Below the pieces are notes generated by a model. That model worked only from the letters and a program-made list of their open reading frames with translations, was not told where the DNA came from and made no database searches. Of a stretch of DNA of 13,009 bases, positions 8,401-13,009 are shown piece by piece (positions within the stretch are counted from its first letter, which is position 1; the number at the start of each line of letters is the position of its first letter). The translations under genes and the position numbers were made by a program. The stretch spans positions 1 to 13,009 of the forward strand of contig LIIK01000058.1 in NCBI GenBank assembly GCA_001421095.1. The letters run 5' to 3'. Origin of the DNA: Candidatus [Bacteroides] periocalifornicus (GTDB taxonomy: Bacteria > Bacteroidota > Bacteroidia > Bacteroidales > CAJPTX01).

Positions 8401-9819
8401 TCGAGCATTAGCCCGATGCTAGTGGTAGACGGAATCGCAAGGGTGCTTATGGGGATACGCAATGTGTCGGTAAGCTACTCCACGAATGACGGAACGTTCT
8501 TGCCGGGCTACCTACCGCGCACCAAGTTGCTAGGACTCTCGCGGTTGAATGGCAATCCCGCGCCAGGGTGGCCCTTTGTTGCGGGTATTCAGCAGAGCGA
8601 TTTCCCGTGGCGGGCAGCGGACAACGGGTGGTTGCTGGGCGATAGCACGCAGATAGATCGCTATCGGCGCACCCACGCCCTCACCTATAGCTACCGGATA
8701 AGCGTGGAGCCGTTCCCATACGCAAGGTTAGATATTACGGGTACCCGCACCTATTCTAGGGATTACAGCGCGCACTTCCAGAAGGTAGGCGGCGGTTTCC
8801 AGGAGCAGAATCCCACGGTCAGCGGTTCGTTCTCCATATCCACCATACTTATCGGTACGGCCTTCCAGCGCTCTAGCAGCAGGAACGGCTACCGTTCGGC
8901 TGCCTTCCAGCGTTTTGCCGATGCGCGAAGCCAGGTGGCCAACCAGCTTGCCGAGCAGAGAACAGCTGCGGGCGCTGCCGATCCGAGGGCGAACCCACGG
9001 GCTGATGGCTATCCCGATGGCATAGGCCCACTCTCGCAAGATGTGCTCATTCCCGCGCTCCTATCAGCGTACACGGGGCAGAGGGCTTCTCGGTACACAG
9101 GGAACTACTTCCCCCTCATTCCGCTCCCGAATTGGCAGTTTACCTATGACGGGCTGTCACGCATTGCGGCGGTGAAAGATGTGCTACGCCAGCTCTCTAT
9201 TCGGCATGGCTACCGGGCGAACTACGCTGTGGGGGGCTACTCGCTCAATGAGCACTACCAGGCAGGGGCTGACGGGCTTACCTACGTGCGCGATTTGCAG
9301 GAGAACTTTATGCCCAAGTACCTGCTGACGAACGTATCGCTCACCGAGCAGTTCAGCCCTCTGGTGGGTATAGACCTGGCATGGGTCAATTCGCTTACCA
9401 CCAAGGCGGAGGTGCGTAAGAGCCGCTCGATGACCTTGAGTTTGGCCAATAACCAGATGACCGATATGGACAGCTGGGAGTACCTGGTGGGAGCTGGTTA
9501 CCGCTTTGAGGATCTCCCGTTGCTACTGAAGACCAATCTTAACGGGGAGAGGGTGATCAAGAGCGATTTGCGCCTGCAGGCCGATTTCGGCATACGGAAC
9601 ACGAGCACGATACTCCGCAGGCTCTCCGAGGGTACCAATACCCCAACAGCCGGCCAGTGGAGCTATACCCTAAAGCTCTCGGTAGACTACATGATCACCC
9701 AGCAGGTAACCATTCGGGCCTTCTTCGACCGCATGGTGAATAAGCCGCTGGTATCGCTCAGTTTCCCCACCTCTACCACGAGTTTCGGCATAAGCGTCCG
9801 TTTCAGCCTTGAGCAGTAG
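2437..9819 (+). CDS. sprA: SprA/Sov, outer-membrane translocon of the type IX secretion system
   Basis: SprA forms the very large single-chain beta-barrel (36 strands in the Flavobacterium structure) through which T9SS cargo crosses the outer membrane. The 2,460-residue length is normal for the family. A signal peptide ends near residue 46 (LGGGRLFAQ). Family signatures include GSVYLDDFEA (about 817-826), NNIEYIEFWLMDPF (about 974-987), the LYFNLGNVSEDIL segment soon after, WGLVPKVQ, QDVGLDGL, DVEDLNRDNTL (about 1152-1162), GIVWVNELRLS (about 1494-1504), YNPLDTDVPF, DLTRNLRFDFTATN and the C-terminal barrel ending SFGISVRFSLEQ. No frameshift is seen. The start is GTG at 2437, 9 bp after ruvA; an ATG at 2431 is followed at once by TAG. 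A GTG at 2494 would give a shorter, more conventional signal peptide (MSSPWCR then hydrophobic), so the exact start is uncertain. Translation is likely coupled to ruvA. Its presence implies T9SS partners and CTD-bearing cargo elsewhere in the genome. Confidence 0.96.
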   Translation: MDRNEKHFSLRLLGHIAIGVSSPWCRIGLGLLLGVHLLGGGRLFAQSSDDVPAQPPRAVWRVGMKPDADTHHRAVYDPATKRYTVYEMVGNVVVGQPRVLTEREYRDYRREEAIRNYWGDKRKEAATGNAPGGGLLPKLRVGGENFDRIFGSNVIEIIPQGSAELLFGITHNNTENFTIPEEMRSNTTFDFNAKLQVNLTGKVGEKLKMDVKYNTEATFDFEQNVKVEYTGDEDEIIQKIEAGNVTMPLPGTLITGSQSLFGFRTDLKFGRLNVSTIFSQRKGQAQTIEVKGGAQSKRFEVRADQYEANRHFFLSKYFYDIYDQALSHLPLVLSGVEITKIQVWVTNKQGRFDDSRDVLALVDLGEIDRNIFAPSVVHGVAGARVPDNASNDLYANLTTGIYSGIRDLANATQVLAPLAAQNYRQGQDFEKLENARLLKPSEYTLNKQLGFISLNMSLNNDEILCVAYEYTYGGRTYRVGEFSSDGIDAPQALVVKLLKGTDLSPAMPTWQLMMKNIYAIGAFQISPTDFQLDVLYRDDEIGTAVNYLSAGKIRNEPLLSVLNLDNLNSNGDSGPDGVFDFVEGVTVLASTGRVIFPEREPFGRYLARKIDDPTVAKSFVFPELYDSTLSRAQQMAEKNKFILRGEYRSNNASEISLNAPNVPKGSVVVTAGGRKLVENTDYVVDYLLGTVKIINQGLLESGTPIKISLESNLGIDFQVKTLMGTHLDYQFSDRFNIGGTILNLSERPLTKKVNYGNEAVSNTIWGLNGSYETELPWLTKAVDWLPLIETKEKSTLTLEGEMAQFIPGQSSSLDKRGSVYLDDFEANKSSIDIRMWSSWSIASTPQGQAALFPEGALVNDLAYGMNRARLAWYYIDPLFLRNSNLTPAHIRNDPESQSSHFVREVEEQELFPNRNIPQGQPTTISVLNMAFYPQERGPYNYDATRVDPSGALQDPKSRWGGVMRSLPVTDFEQNNIEYIEFWLMDPFVEDRSAPGGDLYFNLGNVSEDILRDGRKAFENGLPGRDGAEPAVPTTWGLVPKVQSSVMAFDNDPEARRRQDVGLDGLSSQDEANFYTNYLQQLEGNLGSGSPAVEAARQDPSSDDYRYFRSTQYDNNRVGILDRYKYFNNTEGNSPTAEQSPESYPTSSTTLPDVEDLNRDNTLSDNESYYQYRVSLRPGDLQVGKNYVTDKVQAKVKLANGNESEVAWYQFKIPVREYENRIGYIQDFKSIRFVRMFLRDFDRPLFLRFATLALVRGEWRRYERSLLAGQEIIGGGSGLPTTFDIAAVNIEENSTRTPVNYVLPPKVTREIDASQSVQNELNEQSMELKVVNLQDGDARAAYRNVGYDLRQYRKLGMDVHAESIEGEPLKDGDLRLFLRLGSDYTNNYYEYEIPLNLTPAGFYSNGSEADRRQVWPDENAVDIELQSLWKAKLERDAAARGNSSISSRTPFVVQHGSGTITVLGYPTLEDVRVLMVGIRNPRKSGPSDDGQPKSGIVWVNELRLSKIADNGGWAALASMNVRVADLGALSLTGRLETPGFGALESKINTRAKETTYQYDANANLEFGRFFPKKWEVSIPMFVSYGETFANPQYNPLDTDVPFDEALANLPKGAMRDSLRNIAQDYTRRRSLNFTNVRVNQSSQNPMLWDPANFSVSYAYSEQNSHNVKTEYRNQITHRGALAYAYNARPRNFEPFRRVGWLRSDYLALIRDFNFTPLPRQLSFRTEVNRSYVEQRLRNIHSPMLQIRPTFAKAFEWNRSYGLNWDLTRNLRFDFTATNLALIDEPAGVVDRDVDPDLYREWRHRVWRSVRNFGTTTQYSHKGTVSWNIPINKLPLLQWLSANASYNADYRWDAAPRLADTVSIRVGNKIQNASTLTLTGAASLTSLYQKIGYLNRVNQEFEKIANGQPLNDKQEYREVSYANPRFSMTAERAKTVTHNLKTEEVTVKLYDADGKEIPCDVEVRDGNRVRLRTTVEVKRGRVEITGRQPKSSISPMLVVDGIARVLMGIRNVSVSYSTNDGTFLPGYLPRTKLLGLSRLNGNPAPGWPFVAGIQQSDFPWRAADNGWLLGDSTQIDRYRRTHALTYSYRISVEPFPYARLDITGTRTYSRDYSAHFQKVGGGFQEQNPTVSGSFSISTILIGTAFQRSSSRNGYRSAAFQRFADARSQVANQLAEQRTAAGAADPRANPRADGYPDGIGPLSQDVLIPALLSAYTGQRASRYTGNYFPLIPLPNWQFTYDGLSRIAAVKDVLRQLSIRHGYRANYAVGGYSLNEHYQAGADGLTYVRDLQENFMPKYLLTNVSLTEQFSPLVGIDLAWVNSLTTKAEVRKSRSMTLSLANNQMTDMDSWEYLVGAGYRFEDLPLLLKTNLNGERVIKSDLRLQADFGIRNTSTILRRLSEGTNTPTAGQWSYTLKLSVDYMITQQVTIRAFFDRMVNKPLVSLSFPTSTTSFGISVRFSLEQ

Positions 9820-9891
9820 GCGTTAGGCGGGACATTAGCCACGATTTTCCCTCTGGTAGGGTAGTTGCCGTTTGCTGTAGGCAGAGGGTAA

Positions 9892-9937
9892 AGACAGGCG
9901 GTGGGCAGGAGATTTATCTCCTGCCCACCGCCTGTCT
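9892..9937. terminator. Strong perfect hairpin, likely end of the pdxA-ruvA-sprA unit
   Basis: The 21-base arms 9892-9912 and 9917-9937 are perfectly complementary around the loop TTTA. They begin AGACAGGCGG and end CCGCCTGTCT. The hairpin starts 73 bp after the sprA stop and is GC-rich in its outer part. No uninterrupted T-run follows on the + strand (CGTTTGATA), so termination by the canonical intrinsic mechanism is plausible but not certain. The stem could also protect the mRNA 3' end. Confidence 0.6.
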
Positions 9938-10046
9938 CGTTTGATAACGATAGGAATTGCAGCGATAGCAAGACCTGCGCAAGACCCACGTAAGAGACGC
10001 TGTGCGGGGAGGAAGGGGCACTCAGAAAGCGCGCGCGCATACAGCA

Positions 10047-10082
10047 AGGGCGGGCACTCGCATTGCTCGGCATCGCCCCTAC
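10047..10082 (-). repeat. Inverted relative of the GTAGGGG hairpin repeat
   Basis: Read on the minus strand, this 36-base stretch matches 387-422 at 30 of 36 positions by eye. Shared blocks are GTAGGGG, TGCCGAGC, GCGAGTGCCC and CCCT; the differences cluster in the loop-like centre (GCA versus AAT) and at two stem positions. It lies in a non-coding gap more than 9.6 kb from the first copy, so it is a dispersed rather than purely local repeat. Confidence 0.55.
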
Positions 10083-10126
10083 GGCACTGCCCTCCAAAGA
10101 GTTCCCCTACGCGATGCTCGGGCTTT

Positions 10127-10167
10127 TGATTATCAATTTACGGTTTTCGGTAAAATGATAATCATTT
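10127..10167. promoter_or_regulatory. Candidate operator: two GAT-n-ATC dyads, one Fur-box-like
   Basis: TTGATTATCAA (10126-10136) and AAATGATAATCATTT (10153-10167) are both perfect palindromes around a single central base, with centres 29 bp apart (10131 and 10160). The second contains AATGATAATCATT (10154-10166), identical to the central 13 bases of the classical E. coli Fur box; the outer bases match poorly. The two dyads together also form a longer inverted repeat: 10127-10141 pairs with 10150-10164 with one mismatch. The site lies about 160-200 bp upstream of the receptor promoter and start. Regulation by Fur or another dimeric repressor is inference; the distance is large for simple repression. 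Confidence 0.35.
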
Positions 10168-10186
10168 GTCGAGAATAAAACTTTGC

Positions 10187-10206
10187 AAAAAAAATGACGT
10201 TTTTTT
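10187..10206. promoter_or_regulatory. A-tract/T-tract element
   Basis: Eight A residues (10187-10194), a short TGACG centre and seven T residues (10200-10206) form an A:T dyad. Such phased tracts bend DNA and can act as UP-like elements. As a hairpin it would be weak. It sits at the centre of the AT-rich upstream region of the receptor gene. Function is not shown by the sequence. Confidence 0.3.
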
Positions 10207-10328
10207 CACCCAGACAGGAGGGGTGTATTGCGTTGTAGTTCTTTAATTTAGTGGAAAAAGATTATGTAGGATATAAAAAACTGTTCTAGAGTTAAGTGAA
10301 AAAAGGTGAATAGTAATTGAAAAGGATT

Positions 10329-10336
10329 TAACTTTG
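10329..10336 (+). promoter_or_regulatory. Promoter -7 element of the receptor gene
   Basis: TAACTTTG is an exact match to the Bacteroidota -7 consensus TAnnTTTG and is followed by CA, as is common. Transcription would start near 10341-10345, leaving a leader of about 20-25 nt before the ATG at 10365. The expected -33 TTTG position (about 10306-10309) reads GTGA, so that half is weak, which could indicate dependence on an activator. Confidence 0.55.
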
Positions 10337-10364
10337 CAATGCTAATTCATAAAATTCATCAGGC

Positions 10365-12710
10365 ATGAGGAATTTACTGATATTGTTTCTTACACTTCTT
10401 CTCCCACTCGGTTTGGCAGCCCAACCCACACAGACCGCTCGTATCACCACCGTCGATGCCCTTACGCTGTTGCCTGTGCCCTACACCGCTGTCCAAATCT
10501 GGGGTAATGGCGGCACCTACACCACCCAGGCCGACTCGTTGGGGGTGGCTGAGCTGCAGAAGGTCCCGATAGGTAGCTATAACATAGGGGTGCAGGTACT
10601 CGGCTATGAGACCCAAGAGCTCCACAATGTGGAGGTACTCTCTGGCAAGCAGCTCCAGCTGACCCTCCGCCTAACGCCCTCGTCGGTCTCCATAGATGAG
10701 GTGGTGGTGCAGGGGGATAAGCGTGATACCCAGCCACGCAGCAAGCTGGCGATGGTAAGCACCAGGAGCTTTGCGCCCGATGACACCCGTAGGTTCGCGG
10801 GCAGCTGGGGCGACCCTTCTCGCATGGTGGCCAACTACGCTGGCGTAATGGGGGCTGATGATTCCCGCAACGACATTATCATCCGCGGCAATTCGCCCAA
10901 CGGGTTGCTCTGGCGCATGGAGGGGATCGACATCCCTAACCCCAACCACTTTGCCAGTGAGGGTTCTACGGGCGGGCCTGTATCTATGGTAAACCACAAC
11001 CTGCTATCCCGCAGCGATTTCATGACAGGGGCTTTCCCGGCAGAGTTCGGCAATGCCCTCTCAGGGGTATTCGATCTCCACCTCCGCCCGGGCAATATCA
11101 CGAAGTATGAGTTCGTGGGCGAGGTAGGATGGACTGGTTTTGAACTGGGGGCAGAGGGGCCTATTGGCAACAAGACCTCCTTTGTGGCAGACTACCGTTA
11201 CTCCACGCTCGCCCTGTTCAGCCGACTGCATCTACCTATAGATGTAGGGTTGGGGAGTACTATTCCTTACTACCAGGATCTCACCTTCAAGGTTCAGGCG
11301 CAGGTGCTGGGCGGTACGCTCTCGCTCTTCGGGCTCGGTGGGCTTAGCGATATCTCCATCCTGTCAGCGAGTGCAGGCAAAAATACGGAGGCGACTAGCA
11401 ATTTTGACATTTACTTTGGGGCTAAAACGGGGGCTTCCGGTCTAAACTATACCCATCCGTTGGGAGGAGATAGGGGCACGCTGTCGGTGCGCTTTGGGCT
11501 GACGGGTACGCGCTCTAGCACCCATCTTGACTCTGTGGCGCCCCCACTGCCGAAAAAGAACTACTATTCTGCCTCTTTCACCCGCATAGAGCCTAGCGCC
11601 AATGTGGAACTCCGCTACAAACTTGGCAGTAGAGATTTCATACAGGCCAACCTACAGGAAAAGCTCTCCCTGTCGAGCTACAATGACTCTGTAGTGCGGC
11701 GTGGTGCATTCCAGCTCAGGGCTGCAGTGGACAACGGTAAGCTCTGGCAAACGTCAGGTTCATTTGCCTGGCGACATCAGTTTGGCCGTCGTTTCACCAC
11801 AGTCGCAGGGCTTTACGGCCTCTATTTCGCCTACACCAAGAGCTGGGCGGTAGAACCGCGGTTAAGCGCCCAGGTGAAGGTGCTGGACAATCTCAACTTC
11901 ACGCTATCGGCAGGCATGCACTCCCAGCAGCAGACCCCATACGTCTACTTCGTTCGCGATTATGCTACTGGGGAGGCCACCATGCGCAACCTCGACCTCA
12001 CCCGGGCTCTTCATGGTGTACTCGGCATAAGCTACTCGCCCATAGAGCGCTACTCTATAAAGGTGGAAGGCTACTTCCAGCACCTGTACGATGTTCCCGT
12101 ATCGGCATCGGAAATCCCCCAGTATACGCTGCTCAACGCTGGCGATGGCTACTATCTAGAGTTCTACGCTAAGGATCTGAAGAATACAGGGAAGGGGCGA
12201 AACTACGGGGTGGAGATTACCCTAGAGCGCACACGGCAGGCCGGTTGGTACGCGCTCCTCACCGCATCGCTATTCAGAAGCCAGTATATGGGTTCTAATG
12301 GGGTGTGGTACAGCACCCGCTATGATGGGGGCTATGTGGCCAATGCGTTGGCTGGCTACGAGTACCGCTTTACCCCGAAATTCTCGCTGGCGCTAGATGC
12401 GAGCCTGGTGATGTCGGGTGGTAAGCGGGAGACTCCCGTGGATCTGGACGCCTCACGTAAGAATAAAACGGAAGAACTAGTCTGGAGCAAGGCCTACACC
12501 CTTAAGCAGCCGATGTATCTGAAGGCCAATGCGAAAATTAGCGGGCGACTTCAAGGGCGTCGTATCACCCAGGAGTGGTTCTTCGAGCTGCAGAACTTCA
12601 CCAACCGCAAGAATCTCTTCTCGCGGAGCTACGATGCTGCCACAGGAAAAGTGGTGAGTAAGTACCAGATGGGATTGACACCGATGGGCGGCTGTAGGAT
12701 ACTCTTCTAG
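10365..12710 (+). CDS. TonB-dependent outer-membrane receptor with carboxypeptidase-regulatory-like domain
   Basis: This is an outer-membrane active-transport receptor energised by TonB-ExbB-ExbD. The 781 residues comprise a signal peptide (1 to about 19 or 20, LLLPLGLAAQ), a CarboxypepD_reg-like beta-sandwich (about 22-104), a TonB-box-like segment SIDEVVVQG (about 109-117), a plug (about 125-240) with NDIIIRGNSPNGLLW, EGIDIPNPNHF and FPAEFGNALSGVFDLHLRPGN, then a barrel of about 535 residues ending in phenylalanine (GGCRILF). The plug wording matches a widespread Bacteroidota receptor group. Unlike starch- or glycan-uptake SusC proteins, it is shorter and no SusD gene follows in the window. 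The substrate cannot be read from sequence; the Fur-box-like site far upstream would fit a metal or siderophore, but that is speculative. It has its own promoter and a downstream hairpin, so it is probably monocistronic. The ATG at 10365 gives a clean signal peptide. Confidence 0.93.
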   Translation: MRNLLILFLTLLLPLGLAAQPTQTARITTVDALTLLPVPYTAVQIWGNGGTYTTQADSLGVAELQKVPIGSYNIGVQVLGYETQELHNVEVLSGKQLQLTLRLTPSSVSIDEVVVQGDKRDTQPRSKLAMVSTRSFAPDDTRRFAGSWGDPSRMVANYAGVMGADDSRNDIIIRGNSPNGLLWRMEGIDIPNPNHFASEGSTGGPVSMVNHNLLSRSDFMTGAFPAEFGNALSGVFDLHLRPGNITKYEFVGEVGWTGFELGAEGPIGNKTSFVADYRYSTLALFSRLHLPIDVGLGSTIPYYQDLTFKVQAQVLGGTLSLFGLGGLSDISILSASAGKNTEATSNFDIYFGAKTGASGLNYTHPLGGDRGTLSVRFGLTGTRSSTHLDSVAPPLPKKNYYSASFTRIEPSANVELRYKLGSRDFIQANLQEKLSLSSYNDSVVRRGAFQLRAAVDNGKLWQTSGSFAWRHQFGRRFTTVAGLYGLYFAYTKSWAVEPRLSAQVKVLDNLNFTLSAGMHSQQQTPYVYFVRDYATGEATMRNLDLTRALHGVLGISYSPIERYSIKVEGYFQHLYDVPVSASEIPQYTLLNAGDGYYLEFYAKDLKNTGKGRNYGVEITLERTRQAGWYALLTASLFRSQYMGSNGVWYSTRYDGGYVANALAGYEYRFTPKFSLALDASLVMSGGKRETPVDLDASRKNKTEELVWSKAYTLKQPMYLKANAKISGRLQGRRITQEWFFELQNFTNRKNLFSRSYDAATGKVVSKYQMGLTPMGGCRILF

Positions 12711-12755
12711 GGTGGCCCATTGGGTAGCCTGTAGGGGCAGATTATCAACGTAAAT

Positions 12756-12796
12756 CAGCAGGCTCCTATCCGAGAACCTCGGGTAGGGGCCTGCTG
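12756..12796. terminator. Hairpin after the receptor gene, likely terminator
   Basis: The 19-base arms 12756-12774 and 12778-12796 pair fully around the loop AAC, with two G:U pairs when read as + strand RNA. The arms begin CAGCAGGC and end GCCTGCTG. The stem starts 46 bp after the stop codon. No T-run follows, as with the hairpin after sprA, so both may work by the same non-canonical or processing-type route. Confidence 0.6.
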
Positions 12797-12823
12797 CTGT
12801 GTCGGTAGGGGGGCTCTGGAGAG

Positions 12824-12849
12824 GCCCATTCATCTCATAGGGAATGGGC
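12824..12849. repeat. 8-bp inverted repeat (hairpin)
   Basis: GCCCATTC (12824-12831) pairs perfectly with GAATGGGC (12842-12849) around a 10-nt loop. It lies 27 bp after the larger hairpin and may be a back-up terminator or another intergenic repeat. Confidence 0.45.
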
Positions 12850-12964
12850 TGTGAACTGCGCGCACCCTTCCATCTCCCTCCTGCGCTATCCTTTAGCCCC
12901 CCAGCCTCTCAATTCACCGATTCGTCGCGGTCAAAGGGGGACACCAAGGGGTCGTCCCGCAGTT

Positions 12965-12997
12965 TTTAGGGTATCATCGTCGTACCTTCGCCGTACC
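12965..12997 (-). repeat. 11-bp tandem repeat, two clear units plus a degenerate third
   Basis: Read on the minus strand, the units are GGTACGGCGAA (12987-12997), GGTACGACGAT (12976-12986) and the degenerate GATACCCTAAA (12965-12975). The first two differ at two positions. It is non-coding in all visible context and close to the window edge, so it could be part of the upstream region of a gene beyond 13009 or the edge of a longer array. Confidence 0.4.
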
Positions 12998-13009
12998 AAC
13001 TTAACACCT

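Larger units (their letters stand above)
9820..10364. other. Intergenic region between sprA and the receptor gene
   Basis: The gap is 545 bp with no supported gene. It is bipartite. Up to about 10123 it is GC-rich and repeat-bearing: a 7-bp inverted pair CCCTCTG/CAGAGGG (9849-9855/9882-9888), the strong hairpin at 9892-9937, an alternating CG run near 10029-10038 and the dispersed repeat at 10047-10082. From about 10124 it turns sharply AT-rich and carries the operator-like dyads, an A/T-tract element and the receptor promoter. The open frames on both strands here show no recognisable protein. Confidence 0.7.
12711..13009. other. Intergenic region downstream of the receptor gene
   Basis: The remaining 299 bp to the window edge hold no supported gene. 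Present are the terminator-like hairpin, a second 8-bp hairpin, three GTAGGGG heptamers (12731, 12783, 12805) like those in the other intergenic repeats, a pyrimidine-rich stretch (about 12858-12920) and an 11-bp tandem repeat near the edge. A gene could begin just outside the window. Confidence 0.65.

Noticed and set aside
9941..10129. Small plus-strand frame (62 codons) after the sprA hairpin
   Set aside because: It overlaps the dispersed repeat and the CG run, has no promoter or homologous motif, and its composition is Arg/Ala/Ser-rich like random GC-rich sequence.
12945..12960. GGGAC/GTCCC pairing near the right edge as a terminator or attachment site
   Set aside because: The stem is only five base pairs with a long loop and no integrase or flanking duplication; too weak to support.

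Overview
The window looks like chromosomal DNA from a GC-rich member of the Bacteroidota, probably Bacteroidales-like. Three things point there. A 2,460-residue SprA/Sov homologue is present, which is the outer-membrane translocon of the type IX secretion system (T9SS) and is confined to this phylum. The last gene is a TonB-dependent receptor with an N-terminal carboxypeptidase-regulatory-like domain, a typical Bacteroidota architecture. The promoter-like elements fit the Bacteroidota -7 consensus TAnnTTTG. I cannot name the genus.

Layout. Bases 1-771 hold no complete gene. A reading frame open at the left edge and ending at 220 may be the tail of an upstream gene. It is followed by about 550 bp of hairpin-rich DNA with two degenerate copies of one module (334-429 and 505-600). 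A compact co-directional cluster follows: pdxA (772-1842), ruvA (1846-2427) and sprA (2437-9819), with gaps of 3 and 9 bp, so very likely one transcription unit. A perfect 21-bp-arm hairpin (9892-9937) closes it. The 545-bp gap 9820-10364 first carries GC-rich repeat material, including an inverted relative of the module's hairpin at 10047-10082. It then switches to AT-rich DNA with two GAT-n-ATC dyads (one matching the core of a Fur box), an A-tract/T-tract element and a good -7 box. The TonB-dependent receptor gene (10365-12710) follows as a single unit, ending in a 19-bp-arm hairpin (12756-12796). The rest, to 13009, is intergenic, with another hairpin and an 11-bp tandem repeat.

How the genes work together. 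PdxA (vitamin B6 synthesis), RuvA (Holliday-junction processing) and SprA (protein export) have unrelated jobs, so the cluster probably reflects shared expression and conserved order rather than one pathway. The receptor is a separate transcription unit with no SusD-like partner in view. The main genes belong to known families. The less explained material is the intergenic repeat system and the operator-like dyads upstream of the receptor. I did not find a convincing undescribed multi-gene system.
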